From: DASPLH01 sp035627675
GTDB taxonomy: Bacteria; Acidobacteriota; Terriglobia; Terriglobales; Acidobacteriaceae
Direction of reading: 5' to 3'
Assembly (NCBI GenBank): GCA_035627675.1
Contig: DASPLH010000197.1
Coordinates: forward strand, 1-19,685
Length of the DNA: 19,685 nt
Shown: in pieces, positions 7,556-16,000 of the stretch
Position numbering within the stretch: the stretch's first letter is position 1
How the letters are laid out: each line of letters starts with the position of its first letter
Position numbers and translations under genes: made by a program
Notes under the pieces: generated by a model
Databases searched by the model: none
Told to the model about the DNA's origin: nothing
The model's input: only the letters and a program-made list of their open reading frames with translations

Positions 7556-8565
7556 AGGAACTTGAACGAACGTAGGTCCTGGAGGGGCTCCTCAAACGAG
7601 CATGAGCCGAACGACACGGCGAACTCGCGGCGCGTGGTGCGAATGTTATCGCTGCTGAGGGCGCCCTCGATACGGTGTTGCTGGCCGTCGCCGGAGACGT
7701 ACTCGCAGTCGAAGTGGACGGCTTCGTCGGTGAAGTGGAAGCGCGCCGGGTCGGAGTTGTTGAGGATGGTCTGAATCGCTCCCAGTGGCATCTCGTCCGG
7801 GCCATCCAGCGACTCGGGAGAATAGGCCAGCACGGCCGCCAGAAAGACGTTCAGGAAACCGTGCATTATACCGCTCGGGGCATCGGGTTCGTACGTCAGC
7901 GGCTTCAGGCAGCGAACGGGATGATGCAATCCGGCTGTCGCCTTGAATGGCGTCCTCGTGACGGCGCAGTTCGATAGGAATTGCGCGAGCGACTCGGTCG
8001 TTGGAAAAACATCCTGCGTGACTCCGCCGGTGCGGATCTTGGCCCGGGCGCCTGTGTCGCGAATCGACCTGAGAAGGTCGAGCGAGGCGCTGGCCGGCAC
8101 CTCGAAATATGCGGCGACGCCACGCGGAACGAGGCGGGCCTTACGCTCGACGTCGTGCTCGCCGGTGACCTTCGCCTCGATGGCGTCGATCGTCGCCCAG
8201 ACTTCGCTCTGAAGGTTGAAGTCCTGCACCGCCTGAAGGTCCGCTTCGAAATCCGCGCCGGGGAGCGCACTGAGCCGCCAGGGCTTCCCCACCTCCAGCG
8301 CGTCCTGGGCCTGCTGGAACTCCGAGAGGCCGGAGACGGGAACGACGAACCGGCCCAACGCCCACGCGTACTCGCCTTCGAAGTAGGAGTGATAGTTCTC
8401 AACGGCCCTCTGCATGGAGAGCCCGGCGGGAGGAAAGAGTCCCGCGTAGTCAATGAGCTCATCAAGCAGCGAGGAGATAGATTCTGACACGTGGATGTTT
8501 CCCGATGCGGGAGAGCTCACGGAAGCCTCACTTGCGCCAGCCGGTTCTTCGAAGCCATTTTTCAT
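7552..8565 (-). CDS. Uncharacterised protein of the homogentisate operon, probable alpha/beta-barrel
   Basis: A 337-residue soluble protein I cannot assign to a characterised family. Residues 1-28 are Ser/Ala/Glu-rich and probably disordered; the conserved-looking part starts at SISSLLDELIDYAGLFPPAGLSM (30-51). Strand-like segments ending in charged or polar residues follow at intervals: RFVVPVS (72-78), ATIDAIEAK (124-132), AAYFEVP (151-157), AKIRTGG (175-181) and FKATAGLHHPVR (207-218). This rhythm suggests a TIM barrel, with Glu155, Lys176, Lys208 and His214/His215 as candidate active-site residues (inference). There is no signal peptide or membrane segment. It lies between hmgA (129 bp gap) and fahA (4-bp ATGA overlap), exactly where maleylacetoacetate isomerase would be expected, yet shows no glutathione-S-transferase features. 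A GTG at codon 26 is an alternative start. Confidence 0.85.
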   Translation of the reverse strand: MKNGFEEPAGASEASVSSPASGNIHVSESISSLLDELIDYAGLFPPAGLSMQRAVENYHSYFEGEYAWALGRFVVPVSGLSEFQQAQDALEVGKPWRLSALPGADFEADLQAVQDFNLQSEVWATIDAIEAKVTGEHDVERKARLVPRGVAAYFEVPASASLDLLRSIRDTGARAKIRTGGVTQDVFPTTESLAQFLSNCAVTRTPFKATAGLHHPVRCLKPLTYEPDAPSGIMHGFLNVFLAAVLAYSPESLDGPDEMPLGAIQTILNNSDPARFHFTDEAVHFDCEYVSGDGQQHRIEGALSSDNIRTTRREFAVSFGSCSFEEPLQDLRSFKFL

Positions 8566-8694
8566 ATCCCTTGCGAGCTTTACCGGGGGCGCGTGCTCGC
8601 CCGGCTTGACTCAGACTCCCGCATCACCGCCCGCTTTCGAGCAGATGCAGGGCACCGAGCGGCGCGACAACTGCGGCGCTCGTCGAAGACGCCG

Positions 8695-10020
8695 CTACTT
8701 CTGCGGAGGCTGGAAGTGCTTCTTCAGGCCCTGCCAGCAGGTGTAGTACTCATGCTGGAGTTGCGCCGTCTCCAGGGCGTACTTCGTCGGGCGGCAGACA
8801 AAGCGCGTCTCGAACATGAAGGCCAGCGTGTCTCCAAGAAACTGCGGTTTCAGGTCGGCGGCGCTCGCCTTCTCGTAGGTCGAAGCGTCGGGACCGTGCC
8901 CGCTCATGCAATTGTGAAGGCTCGCGCCTCCAGGGACGAAACCCTCGGCCTTCGCATCGTACTCGCCCTTGACCAGCCCCATGAACTCATTCATGAAATT
9001 GCGATGGAACCACGGCGGACGGAATGTGTGCTCGGCGACCATCCAGCGCGGCGGGAAAAGAGCGAAATCGCAGTTCGCCGTGCCGGGGATTTCCGAAGGC
9101 GCGGTCAGTACGGTGTAAATCGACGGATCTGGATGATCAAACGTCACGCTATTGATGCAGTTGAAGCGCGACAGGTCGTACTTATAGGGCGCGTAGTTTC
9201 CGTGCCAGGCCACGACGTCGAGCGGTGAATGATCGTACTCGGATTCCCAGAGGCGTCCGCAGAACTTAGAGATCACGCGGAAGTCGCCTTCGCGGTCCTC
9301 ATAGGAAGCGTGCGGGGTCTGGAAGTCGCGCGCGTTGGCCAGCCCGTTGGCGCCGATGGGGCCAAGGTCGGGCAGGCGGAACATTGCCCCGTAGTTCTCG
9401 CAGATGTACCCGCGGGCCTGCGAGTCCAGGAGTTCGACACGGAACTTGATCCCTCGCTGGATGACGGCGATCTCGCCGGGGGCAACGCTCATGCGTCCGA
9501 ACTCTGTGTGCAGCACGAGGCTTCCGAGTTGAGGAACCATGAGCAGTTCGCCGTCGGCATCGTAGAAGAAGCGATCCTGCATCGAGCGGTTCGCGACATA
9601 GACGTGGATCGCCACGCCGGAGTGCATCATCGCATCGCCGTTTCCGGCGAGGGTGATAAGTCCATCAACAAAATCGGTCGGCTCAGTGGGAATCGGAATC
9701 GGGTTCCAGCGCAACTGGTTGGGCGAGGTGGTGACCTCGTCAAACGGAGTGCTGCGGATCAGGCGCTCCTCTGCCCAAACATACGGCTTGTGCATTACCG
9801 AAGGCCGGATGCGATACACCCATGAGCGGCGATTGGCCATGCGGGGCGCGGTGAACGGAGTTCCGCTGACCTGCTCGGCGTAAAGGCCGAAGGGAGCGCG
9901 CTGCGGCGAGTTCTGCCCGACGGGCAGCGCTCCGGCAATGGCTTCGCTGGCGAACTCGTTGCCGAAGCCGGAGTGATACTGGAACTGCTCGGGATTAACG
10001 GACGGCTTGGTGGTAGCCAT
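8695..10020 (-). CDS. hmgA: Homogentisate 1,2-dioxygenase
   Basis: Fe(II) enzyme that opens homogentisate to maleylacetoacetate (EC 1.13.11.5). I chose the ATG at 10020, giving 441 residues and MATTKPSVNPEQFQYHSGFGNEF, because QYxSGFGNEF is the usual start of the family and GGAAA lies 8 bp upstream. An upstream in-frame ATG at 10071 would add 17 residues encoded by the GAAACT repeat, which looks artificial. The Fe ligands fit His339 and Glu345 in WFHRNFMNEFMGL and His375 in LHNCMSGHGPDAST; the active-site His273 is in VVAWHGNYAPYKYDL. It is preceded by hpd and followed by the unknown gene, all on the same strand. Confidence 0.97.
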   Translation of the reverse strand: MATTKPSVNPEQFQYHSGFGNEFASEAIAGALPVGQNSPQRAPFGLYAEQVSGTPFTAPRMANRRSWVYRIRPSVMHKPYVWAEERLIRSTPFDEVTTSPNQLRWNPIPIPTEPTDFVDGLITLAGNGDAMMHSGVAIHVYVANRSMQDRFFYDADGELLMVPQLGSLVLHTEFGRMSVAPGEIAVIQRGIKFRVELLDSQARGYICENYGAMFRLPDLGPIGANGLANARDFQTPHASYEDREGDFRVISKFCGRLWESEYDHSPLDVVAWHGNYAPYKYDLSRFNCINSVTFDHPDPSIYTVLTAPSEIPGTANCDFALFPPRWMVAEHTFRPPWFHRNFMNEFMGLVKGEYDAKAEGFVPGGASLHNCMSGHGPDASTYEKASAADLKPQFLGDTLAFMFETRFVCRPTKYALETAQLQHEYYTCWQGLKKHFQPPQK

Positions 10021-10025
10021 AAGTA

Positions 10026-10141
10026 GTTTCCAGTTTCGAGTTTCGAGTTTCGAGCGAGTTCCTGGTTCCAACCCGAGGCCGGATTTCGAACGATCCGGCT
10101 CAAGAGCACGACCCGAAACTGGAAGCTTGAAACTCGAAACT
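10026..10141. repeat. Nested inverted repeat between hpd and hmgA
   Basis: The left arm (10026-10054) has three 7-bp GTTTCGA units. The right arm (10114-10141) reads CTTGAAACTCGAAACT at its end and pairs with AGTTTCGAGTTTCGAG of the left arm at 14 of 16 positions. Between them is a second palindrome, GCCGGAT / ATCCGGC (10078-10084, 10093-10099), around TTCGAACG. It fills nearly all of the 124-bp gap between two genes of one operon, so it would be transcribed and could fold into a long hairpin with an inner hairpin. It may be a small mobile repeat or an mRNA processing or attenuation element. Confidence 0.7.
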
Positions 10142-10144
10142 GCG

Positions 10145-11230
10145 TTACAGGTTTCCCCTTCTTGCCTGTTCTAATTCCAGGGCCTCGAAGAGTGCCTTGA
10201 AGTTTCCTTTGCCGAAACCACGGCTTCCCTTGCGTTGGATGATCTCGAAGAAGACCGTGGGGCGGTCCTGCACGGGACGGCTGAAGATCTGGAGCAGGTA
10301 CCCTTCCTGGTCGCGATCTATCAGGATGCCGAGGCGCTTGATCTCCTCCATCGGCTCATCGAGTTCGCCCACGCGGTCGCGCAGAACGTCATAGTAGGAA
10401 TCCGGCACGCGGAGGAACTCGATGCCGTTCTGCTGAAGGCGATCGACCGTGTAGAGCACGTCTTTGACCTGGAGCGCCACGTGCTGGACTCCGGGGCCGC
10501 AGTACGCTTCGAGGTATTCGTCGATCTGGCTCTTGCGGCGTCCGGGCGCGGGCTCGTTGATCGGAAACTTTACGGAATAGGAGTCGTCGCTCATGACGAC
10601 CGACATCAGCGCGCTGTATTCGGTGGAGATGTCCTTATCATCGAAGCTGATGTACCGATGGAACCCGAAGACGCGAGCGTAGAAGTCGGCCCAGTAGTTC
10701 ATCTTTCCGAGTTCAACGTTGCCGACCATGTGGTCGATGCGCAGAATACCCGTCTCACTGCCCGGAACGCGCTGCTCGGAGAACCCCGGCAGGAATGCGC
10801 CGTTGTAGTCCTTGTACGAGATGAGCGAGTGTATGGTGTCGCCGTAGGTCTTGACGGCAGCCCAGCGGACGGTGCCGAAGCCGTCGGTGACGTCCTTCGG
10901 CTCCATGGCGGCCTCCGCGCCGCGCTTGACCGCCTCGTGGAAGGCGAAGTCGGCGTCCTCGACATGGAGCGCAATGTCCTTTACGCCGTCCCCGTGCTTC
11001 TTGATGTGCTCGGATACGGCGCCATCGTTCGTCAACGGCGATGTAAGAATGAAATTCGTCTTGTTCTGGTTGAGAACGTACGAGGTCGTCTTTCGGTTCC
11101 CGGTCTCAAGGCCGCAGTAGGCAAGCTGCGAGAATCCGAAGCCGTTGCGATAGAAGAATGCCGCCTGCTTGGCGTTGCCAACCCAGAACTCTACGTGGTG
11201 GACCTTCTTCAGCTTAAGAGGGTTCTCCAT
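10145..11230 (-). CDS. hpd: 4-hydroxyphenylpyruvate dioxygenase
   Basis: Converts 4-hydroxyphenylpyruvate to homogentisate (EC 1.13.11.27), the entry to this pathway. A 361-residue protein made of two vicinal-oxygen-chelate halves: about 8-150 (KKVHHVEFWVGNAKQAAFFY) and about 162-350. Numbered from the ATG at 11230, the Fe(II) ligands are His167 in LRIDHMVGNV, His250 in GVQHVALQVKDV and Glu329 in TVFFEIIQRKG; the C-terminal RKGSRGFGKGNFKALFEALE helix is typical. A GTG two codons upstream is in frame, but GGGGAG is well spaced (7 bp) for the ATG. It is first in the operon. The upstream 195 bp hold the GTACTGAG repeats and no promoter I can name. Confidence 0.97.
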   Translation of the reverse strand: MENPLKLKKVHHVEFWVGNAKQAAFFYRNGFGFSQLAYCGLETGNRKTTSYVLNQNKTNFILTSPLTNDGAVSEHIKKHGDGVKDIALHVEDADFAFHEAVKRGAEAAMEPKDVTDGFGTVRWAAVKTYGDTIHSLISYKDYNGAFLPGFSEQRVPGSETGILRIDHMVGNVELGKMNYWADFYARVFGFHRYISFDDKDISTEYSALMSVVMSDDSYSVKFPINEPAPGRRKSQIDEYLEAYCGPGVQHVALQVKDVLYTVDRLQQNGIEFLRVPDSYYDVLRDRVGELDEPMEEIKRLGILIDRDQEGYLLQIFSRPVQDRPTVFFEIIQRKGSRGFGKGNFKALFEALELEQARRGNL

Positions 11231-11352
11231 CTCCACACTCCCCAGTGCGGGTAATTGTAAACGAGATGAGCTGCAACGCCACTGAGCCCTGAGCTACTGA
11301 GTCAACCGCTGCCGGAAGCTCTGAATCGTAGTCTCGGTGCTCACGTACGGAG

Positions 11353-11430
11353 GTACTGAGGTACTGAGGTGCTGAGGTACTGAAGGCGCTGCGGCTTAGC
11401 AGCTCAGGGGCTTAGTAGCTCAGCAGCTGA
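11353..11430. repeat. Tandem 8-bp GTACTGAG units with partly inverted partner sequences
   Basis: Four adjacent 8-bp units (GTACTGAG, GTACTGAG, GTGCTGAG, GTACTGAA) occupy 11353-11384. They are followed by CTTAGCAGCTCAGG and CTTAGTAGCTCAGCAGCTGA (to 11430), which partly resemble the reverse complement. Related words (CTGAGCTACTGAG) precede them at 11290-11302. The block sits between the end of the GGDEF gene and the start of hpd, so it lies in the hpd upstream region. It is probably a dispersed extragenic repeat; transcribed, it could form a terminator-like hairpin. Confidence 0.65.
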
Positions 11431-11431
11431 T

Positions 11432-12739
11432 TTATCTGAACCTGCTGGCGCGGCTGGGTGCGCTGATGGTGGGAGCCTTACGGTCGGCTGGAGCGGAAGC
11501 CTGGCGTGGGTTGCGCGCGTGGACGTAACAGACCACCTGGTTGCGGCCGTTGTCCTTGGCTTCGTACAGGGCGCGGTCGGCCCATTGCATGACATCTTCT
11601 GGAGCAGCGTGCTTGCCGGGCTCGGCCAGCCCGATGCTGACGGTCACGGTTGTGCTGAGGCCGGCTTCCCGCGCCCGCCTGCGATCGAAATGGGCACGGC
11701 GCTCCGGTCGCTTGCGGGTGCTGCGGTCCGGGCCGCGCACGATGAATGGAGTGAGTTCGATGTCCTCGCGCAGGAGTTCCAGGTGATCGTAGGCCTCTGA
11801 CAGGCAGGTGTTCGGGAAGACGATGGCGAACTCTTCGCCGCCGCAGCGGAAGGCCTTGCCGCGTCCGGTAACGCGGGCAAGCCGCGAGGCGACCATGCGC
11901 AGTACCTGGTCACCGACGTCGTGACCATACGTGTCGTTGAACTTTTTGAAATGATCGATGTCAACCACGGCGATCGTGTAGGACTCGCCCAGGCGTTCGA
12001 GCATCCGGTTGAAAGCGCGACGCGCAGGCAGTCCCGTCAACTCGTCGTGGAATGCCACGGTGTACGACGTCTCGACGACTCCAGCGCCCAGCACGAGAAC
12101 GGCGAAAACCAGGTAGTCGGGCTGCACGGTGTGAGTGGCGAAGACCAGGAAGCAGGCGACTCCGGCCCAGAACAGTCCGACATCGGACGACCGTCGCGTG
12201 ACAGCCACGTTCACCAACAATGCCGCGATGCAGATGCCGGAGATGACATAAGCGGGTGAGACCCAGGACCCCCAGCCTTGCGCCGCCAGCGGAGTATGGA
12301 ACCAGTTCGCAATGGCATTCGCGCCGGAGCGGGCCAGGGCGTACACCAGCAGGCTCTCGACGGCAACCACTCCGGCCCACCATCCGAGCGATTCGAGATC
12401 AAAAGCCGCGTCATCGATGAGCAGCAGGAACGCGAGGTTCACGGGGACGGCGACGGCCATCAGCGCCAGCGCACAGCGCAGGCGGTCATCGGTGATAGGA
12501 ATGCAAGCCACGACTCCTACCGTAACCAGGCCGATGAGGACGAGGGCGAGGGCCACGCGCGGAAGGTGAAACCGCCAGGCAAGCGCCAGTGAGGCCGCGG
12601 CAATGGCGAAAACCACCATCTGAAGCGAATCGGCCGAAGCCGACGGAAGCAGGCCGAGTCGCAACGCAGCCGTTCCGCAGACGAGCATGAGCCCGCTGGG
12701 CACCAGCAGTTGACGGCCGAATTCCGAGATGCTTCTCAT
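11432..12739 (-). CDS. Membrane-anchored GGDEF protein (probable diguanylate cyclase)
   Basis: Predicted inner-membrane enzyme making cyclic di-GMP from two GTP. A 435-residue protein with about seven to eight hydrophobic segments between residues 12 and 225, then a GGDEF domain: DELTGLPARRAFNRML (232-247), VVDIDHFKKFNDTYGHD (258-274), active-site GGEEF (300-304) and TVSIGLAEP (366-374). The four residues at the usual inhibitory-site position are TGRG, not RxxD, so product feedback is probably absent. An unusual Arg-rich insertion (about 335-359, RSTRKRPERRAHFDRRRARE) splits the late part of the domain. The C-terminal 30 residues are Ala/Pro/Arg-rich tail. The ribosome site is weak. The membrane part matches no sensor family I can name, so the signal is unknown. 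Confidence 0.92.
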   Translation of the reverse strand: MRSISEFGRQLLVPSGLMLVCGTAALRLGLLPSASADSLQMVVFAIAAASLALAWRFHLPRVALALVLIGLVTVGVVACIPITDDRLRCALALMAVAVPVNLAFLLLIDDAAFDLESLGWWAGVVAVESLLVYALARSGANAIANWFHTPLAAQGWGSWVSPAYVISGICIAALLVNVAVTRRSSDVGLFWAGVACFLVFATHTVQPDYLVFAVLVLGAGVVETSYTVAFHDELTGLPARRAFNRMLERLGESYTIAVVDIDHFKKFNDTYGHDVGDQVLRMVASRLARVTGRGKAFRCGGEEFAIVFPNTCLSEAYDHLELLREDIELTPFIVRGPDRSTRKRPERRAHFDRRRAREAGLSTTVTVSIGLAEPGKHAAPEDVMQWADRALYEAKDNGRNQVVCYVHARNPRQASAPADRKAPTISAPSRASRFR

Positions 12740-12870
12740 ACGCGTGCAGGCAGCACCGCAAAAAGGGTGGAGTGCGCCTGTATGCCAAGCCTAGGATTTC
12801 TGCGCCACTGTCGGAAGTAACTCCCGAGGTCCCAGGCAGAAACCGAGGACCATGGACGGGAGGACGAGGG

Positions 12871-12900
12871 GAGACTCTTTGCTTCGCTCGGGAGGACAAG
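12871..12900. repeat. Possible degenerate extragenic element (CTTTGCTTCGCTCGGGAGGACAAG)
   Basis: The stretch GAGACTCTTTGCTTCGCTCGGGAGGACAAG resembles the family TTCGCTTCGCTCAGGATGAC that I recall from acidobacterial intergenic regions, and is related in pattern to 6142-6214. It lies in the 284-bp gap between the GH13 gene and the GGDEF gene. No other gene was found in this gap. Confidence 0.4.
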
Positions 12901-12964
12901 AAGCGGAGGCCAGGCGGACACGCGCGGGCGTTAGGAAGAAGATCAACTGGGTCGCGCCCCGACA

Positions 12965-12991
12965 TTTGCTCCGCCCTGCGGGCTCCGCAAA
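12965..12991 (-). terminator. Stem-loop after the GH13 gene
   Basis: TTTGC / GCAAA and GCCC / GGGC pair around a TGC loop with a symmetric 3x3 internal loop. It begins 32 bp past the GH13 stop codon. It has no T run, so intrinsic termination is uncertain. The CCCTGCGGGC core is shared with the hairpin at 6041-6055. Confidence 0.3.
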
Positions 12992-13023
12992 TATGGGCCA
13001 CCGGGCCGATTGCAACATCACAG

Positions 13024-16000
13024 CTAGAGGACGGTGCCGAGCTCCAGTAATTCTTCCACGCGATAGCCTGCGTCCTTCGCCCCCTGGCAGCGGAGTTCGA
13101 GGTCGCGCTCGATTTCGCGAACGCGCGCCTCGTCCAGGGTCGGCTCGGACGCGACTTCGACGAGCGAGCGCAACGCCATCCACCAGATGAGCCGCTCGAA
13201 GAGTTCCTTATTGAAGTAGCTGACGCCCTGGTGGTCATGCGTGCCGATGAGCCAGGCGACCTCGGGATCGTGCAGCCAACTGAGAGCCGCGGTCGATTTA
13301 CCACGCGCCGCTCTCGTTACGTGAGCGGTGGCAGCATGAGCGAACGCAAAGCGCACGCGCGCAACCGCACGCCAGCGATCTTCGCCTTCGGAGCCCAGGC
13401 GTCCGAGAGCATCGGCCAGTGGCTGTCGCAAACGCGCGTTGTCGAAGAGCGACACGGCGTGCTGCTCCGGATCGAGCGCGTCGGCCACGCGCGAAACGGC
13501 ATCGAGCAGCGCCCAGGCGATTACGGTCCCCCAGACCTGAGCGGAAATTTTTGGATGCGGTGAGCCCGGCAGGACCAGGCGCGCTTCCTCCGGCCACGGG
13601 TGCGCGAATGCGACTTCCAGAGTGGGGACGAGCGTTGCGGCCTGCATGGCTTCGCGGAAGCGTTCCAGCACGGCGTCCTTGTTCCATGGCTCCACCGGCT
13701 TTTCGCGCTTTGCCGGCGACTGCTCAGCCTGACGCTGCGCGAACAACGCAAGCTGCTCGATGACTCGCTCGGCGCGACGCGTCAAGTCGTCGAGGCTAAC
13801 CTGTTCGTCGAGCGCTTCGGATTCGGTGTCCTGAGCTAATGCGCTCTCAGTGTCGTTGCCTTCTTCTTCGCCGCTCGCGGTCAGGGTCTCTGCTTCTTTG
13901 GCTTCCTTCGCGACCACAGACGTCCTGCCCAGGGACTCCGCCTCTTCCTCCACCTCGTCAGACTGCACTGCGCGAACGTTTTCGCTGGCGAACGCGGAGA
14001 TGACTTCCGGCTCCAGGAGGTACAGCAACGAATCGTGCAGCGGCTTGAGTTGCAGCGTGACCAACGCTTCGTCGAGACTCGGGACGCCGCGCCCGCCGAG
14101 GTAATCGCACAGCTGCGACCAGGGATGCGACGCATCGTCGCGCATCTCGCGCCAGTCGAGGAACACGTGCGACTCGTAGGCTCCGAGCCTCAGGTGCAGC
14201 CCCTGCTCGACGATGTCTCCGGCGCGCCGCAGGTACTCCTGCCCGGTGAAGGAATCACGATAGGCGACGAACTGCTTCGGATCGGCGGAGAATCCAAAGG
14301 CCTCGCCGATGCTGCGCTGCCGCGTGCGCTTCGATCCGTCCGGCTGCTTCTCGGCGTACGCGCATGAAATCCTGACCCAGCCGCTCGTGTCGGCATAGCG
14401 GTTGTGATAGACGACGAGCGCGCGCTGGTCGCCGAGCCGGTTGGAGTAGGCGAACACGTCTTCGTTGACCGTTCCGTTGTCGGCGTAGAAGTCGTACAGC
14501 AGGAACTCCTGCACGTCGGCGAAAAGCGCGCGGCGGTGCAGCAGGGGCGTGATCTCGCGTTCGTGACGGCCGACGAGCCATGCGTCCGGATGCTCATCGC
14601 GCAAGGCGCGGCGGAACTCCATGCCGTAACGCTCGGTGAAGCCTTCGATCTGACCGTGTCCGAACATGGGCAGTCCGGGCAGAGTCGAGAGCAGGATGCA
14701 CACGCCGAAATACTTGTCTCCCTTGCCGAACTGATCGACCGCCGTGCGCTCGTCGGGGTTGTTCATGAAGTTGACATAGCGCTTCAGGACGTCGGGATCG
14801 AACTCGAGCGTGTTCTTCAGAACGCTGCGGTAGTTGGCGTTCTCCTCGTCGCGCAGCATGTTCATGAACGCGCTGTTGTAAACGCGATGCATGCCGAGCG
14901 TGCGGACGAAGTATCCCTCGAGCAGCCAGAAGGCCTCGGCCAGCAGCAGCGTTCCCGGAACCTCGACGGCGATGCGATCGACAACCTCGCGCCAGAACTC
15001 GTTGGGCATGGCGGCGTCGAACTGCTGTTTGGTCAGCCCGTGCTCGGCGCGCGAAGGAATTGCGCCGCCCGTGCCCGGGACCGGGTACCAGAGCCGCTGG
15101 TAATGCTGTTTCGTGAGGGTCATGGCGGCGTCGAAGCGAATGATCGGGAACATCCGGGCGACGTGGATGATGGTCTGGATGACGGCTTCCCGAACCTCGG
15201 GATTGAGGTAGTTCAACTGGGCCGTGTCGTTCCACGGGAAGGTGGTGCCGTCGTTGCCGTGATAGACGTAACGCGTGTCACCCGACCAGCGATCGACACG
15301 GCGGAAGACCACGGCGGCGTCTGTGCGGTCGTAGTAGTGGTCTTCGATCTTGATCTCGACGCGGTGATCGGACGACAGGTCGGGACCGTTGAACGAGTAT
15401 GCCGGGTACGGACTGTGCGGAAGCGAGACGAACCAGTCCGGATGTTCGATGACCCATCGGGAATCGATGCCCATGTGGTTCGGCACCATGTCGCTGGCGA
15501 GGCGAATGCCCCGCGCCACAGCCCGGTCGCGGAGGTTCTCGTAGGCCTCCTGCCCGCCGAGATCGCCGGCGATCTGGTAGTCGTGAAGCGAATAGGCGGA
15601 AGCCGCGGCGTCAGGATTTCCGGTAAGTTGCTTGATGCGACGCGAAGCCGCGCTTCGCTCCCAGATGCCGATAAGCCAGAGCGCGTTGAATCCGCGCCTC
15701 GACATCAGCGCCAGCTCTTCGTCGGGAACGTGATCAAGCCTGTGGATGTGGCGCCCGTAAGCTCTCGATAACTGGTCGAGCCAGACGTAAACGGTCTTCG
15801 CCAGCAACACGGTGTTCGGCATCCAGTGGACATCCGGGCTGAAGCGTTCATACTCCGGTTCCCTGCCGGAAAAACTGGGGACAGCCGCTGCGCTGGAGTC
15901 ACCCATATCCTGAGGCGCTCCGAAATGCCGCTGCTGAGCCTCATCGGGCGGATGGAACAGCGTCCAGATCGCGATCTCCTCTTCCTTGATGACGTCGAGC

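Noticed and set aside
10026..10141. Intrinsic terminator ending hpd transcription
   Set aside because: The arms are long and AT-mixed with no T run after the stem, and hmgA follows directly in the same pathway, so full termination is unlikely. A partial effect remains possible.
10235..11254. 339-codon open frame on the plus strand
   Set aside because: Antisense to hpd, whose iron ligands are all present.
11353..11430. CRISPR array
   Set aside because: Units are 8 bp and directly adjacent with no unique spacers, and no cas genes are present.
12486..13304. 272-codon open frame on the minus strand spanning the GH13-GGDEF gap
   Set aside because: It overlaps the ends of two well-supported genes in another frame and crosses the repeat element; the product is Arg/Ser-rich and featureless.
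14404..15771. 455-codon open frame on the plus strand
   Set aside because: Antisense to the GH13 catalytic region; no family features.
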